NCBI GenBank assembly: GCA_050697155.1
Contig: JBOGZD010000092.1
Coordinates: 1-11,358 of the forward strand
Origin: JBOGZD01 sp050697155
Lineage (GTDB): Bacteria > Actinomycetota > Thermoleophilia > Solirubrobacterales > 70-9
Direction of reading: 5' to 3'
DNA: 11,358 bases
The first letter of the stretch is position 1, and each line of letters begins with the position of its first letter. The notes below the pieces were generated by a model. It was given only the letters and a program-made list of their open reading frames with translations, made no database searches and had not been told where the DNA came from. Of the stretch, positions 10,696 through 11,358 are shown in pieces. The translations under genes and the position numbers were made by a program.

Positions 10696-10727
10696 CGTCC
10701 CTGTAGGCTGCACCTACAGGCGGACGG
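10695..10727 (-). promoter_or_regulatory. Second operator-like palindrome with outer arms, before the Hjc-like gene
   Basis: On the leftward strand TGTAGG (10718-10713), five bases, CCTACAGG (10707-10700), then four bases and the GTG start: the same spacing as at the Cro-like gene. Outer bases extend it: ccgtcc (10695-10700) pairs with ggacgg (10722-10727) with a 2-base bulge, making a stem of about 13 bp, so the RNA could also fold over the ribosome site. It occupies most of the 40-bp gap after the holin candidate. I see no strong -35/-10 here. Confidence 0.6.
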
Positions 10728-10735
10728 AACCGCTG

Positions 10736-10942
10736 CTAGGAGCCGATATTGCGGGTGGCGAGGACGAGCAACGAGGTCACGACCGAGATCGCGAGCGTCT
10801 TCAGCTCGGCGACCTCGACGGCCGAGACCGTCAAGTCCGCCGCCACCAGCGCGACGCCCACGGCGAGCGGCACCAGGGCCTTCGCATACGGCCGCACCGA
10901 GACCGGCAGGCGCGCGACGACGTTGTCGAGGAACTGGGTCAT
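10736..10942 (-). CDS. Probable holin: small two-helix membrane protein
   Basis: 68 residues from an ATG at 10942, 17 bases after the endolysin stop. A short amphipathic start (MTQFLDNVVARLPVSVRPYA) precedes two hydrophobic helices: LVPLAVGVALVAADL (about 23-37) and a LAISVVTSLLVLAT stretch (about 49-62), with a few polar end residues. Size, two membrane segments and position beside an endolysin are the usual grounds for calling a holin, which forms the membrane lesion that releases endolysin. Similar small proteins are common in actinobacteriophages. The function is inferred from context. Confidence 0.65.
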   Translation of the reverse strand: MTQFLDNVVARLPVSVRPYAKALVPLAVGVALVAADLTVSAVEVAELKTLAISVVTSLLVLATRNIGS

Positions 10943-10959
10943 CGCCTCGGACTATCCGC

Positions 10960-11358
10960 TCACGGCCGACCCGAGTAATCGCCTCGGGTCGCCAGGCGCA
11001 CCTCGGCCGCCCGGCGCTTGCGAAGCCCCGCCAGCGGGCGCCCGCCGGCGTTTACCCACTTCGGAAGCTCGGCGCGGTAGACGCGCCTTCGGCGCCGGTA
11101 GGTGCGTCCCTCGCGGCCCTTTAACCGACGGGCGAGGGTCGAGTAGGAGGGGTCGCTGACGGCTCGGGTGCCGAGGTTGTAGGCGAAGCTCGCCAAGGCG
11201 TCGCGCTCGCGGCGGCGAAGGCGGGCGAGGCGGGGGACCGCGGGCAGGTAGTCCCGATTCAGTCGGCGCCGAAGGTCGATCCCGGCCTCGCGCTTGGTCA
11301 CGCAGCGACTGTGCGGGCCGATGCCCTCGGTCTCGCCGTAGCCGCGAGTCCAGACCCC
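10960..11358 (-). CDS. GH24 (T4-type) lysozyme, endolysin; 5' end off window
   Basis: The frame is open from the right window edge to TGA at 10960: 132 residues, lacking the true N-terminus. It opens GVWTRGYGETEGIGPHSRC, the T4-lysozyme segment after the catalytic Glu (usually GYGHT; the essential Thr is kept, the preceding position is Glu here). Further on are LASFAYNLGTRAVSDPSYS and WVNAGGRPLAGLRKRRAAEV, standard GH24 landmarks. The GTG at 11301 is internal to this domain and not a credible start. It cleaves the glycan strand of peptidoglycan to lyse the host, paired with the holin candidate downstream. The catalytic Glu itself must lie beyond 11358. Confidence 0.88.
   Translation of the reverse strand, partial: GVWTRGYGETEGIGPHSRCVTKREAGIDLRRRLNRDYLPAVPRLARLRRRERDALASFAYNLGTRAVSDPSYSTLARRLKGREGRTYRRRRRVYRAELPKWVNAGGRPLAGLRKRRAAEVRLATRGDYSGRP

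Noticed and set aside
10387..10713. GTG at 10713 as the start of the Hjc-like gene
   Set aside because: It starts inside the operator palindrome and lacks a ribosome site, while the GTG at 10695 has CAGGG at good spacing and the same downstream layout as the Cro-like gene.

Overview
The window looks like the lysis-to-early region of a temperate tailed phage (or prophage) of a high-GC actinobacterium. Grounds: GC is very high throughout; GTG starts are frequent; small overlapping genes are packed on one strand; the known families are phage families (GH24 endolysin, probable holin, ERF annealing protein, DnaC-type loader, a DUF6899-like protein, DUF4406/dGTP-diphosphohydrolase); and there is a protein resembling the actinobacterial integration host factor mIHF. 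I cannot name host or phage. No integrase, packaging or structural gene is visible.

Almost everything is transcribed leftward (minus strand). From the right edge: a 5'-truncated endolysin, a two-helix holin candidate, a 40-bp gap with a strong inverted repeat, then a unit of a Hjc-like nuclease, a metallophosphoesterase with an N-terminal helix-turn-helix, a DUF4406/nucleotide-hydrolase fusion, a 44-aa membrane protein, a DUF6899-like protein and two unknown proteins (ends at 7429). Next is a roughly 360-bp non-coding regulatory stretch (7068-7428) with repeats, a promoter candidate and a leader hairpin, serving a 65-aa gene that ends tail-to-tail over the only rightward gene, a repressor (6500-6946).

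The repressor and a leftward Cro-like gene (6226-6426) form a divergent immunity switch. Their promoter candidates share a -35 region, and an operator-like palindrome lies over the Cro ribosome binding site. The same palindrome, at the same distance from the start codon, recurs 4.3 kb away in front of the Hjc-like gene, suggesting one regulator controls both leftward units.

From Cro to the left edge runs one unbroken leftward chain of 19 genes: small unknowns, the ERF annealing protein, a 40-aa acidic protein, a Cas4/RecB-type nuclease, four micro-genes (three of them single-helix membrane peptides of 23-37 aa), a replication initiator with an AT-rich, repeat-containing centre (probable origin), a DnaC-like helicase loader, an mIHF-like protein, a 20-aa micro-gene and the N-terminal part of an MT-A70 adenine methyltransferase. 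Fifteen of the 18 junctions are 4-base ATGA/GTGA overlaps, so the chain is probably translated by coupling. Seven genes in the window were assembled by eye from frame and overlap: 558-620, 2545-2616, 2613-2726, 2917-3000, 3851-3973, 5473-5601 and 8341-8475.
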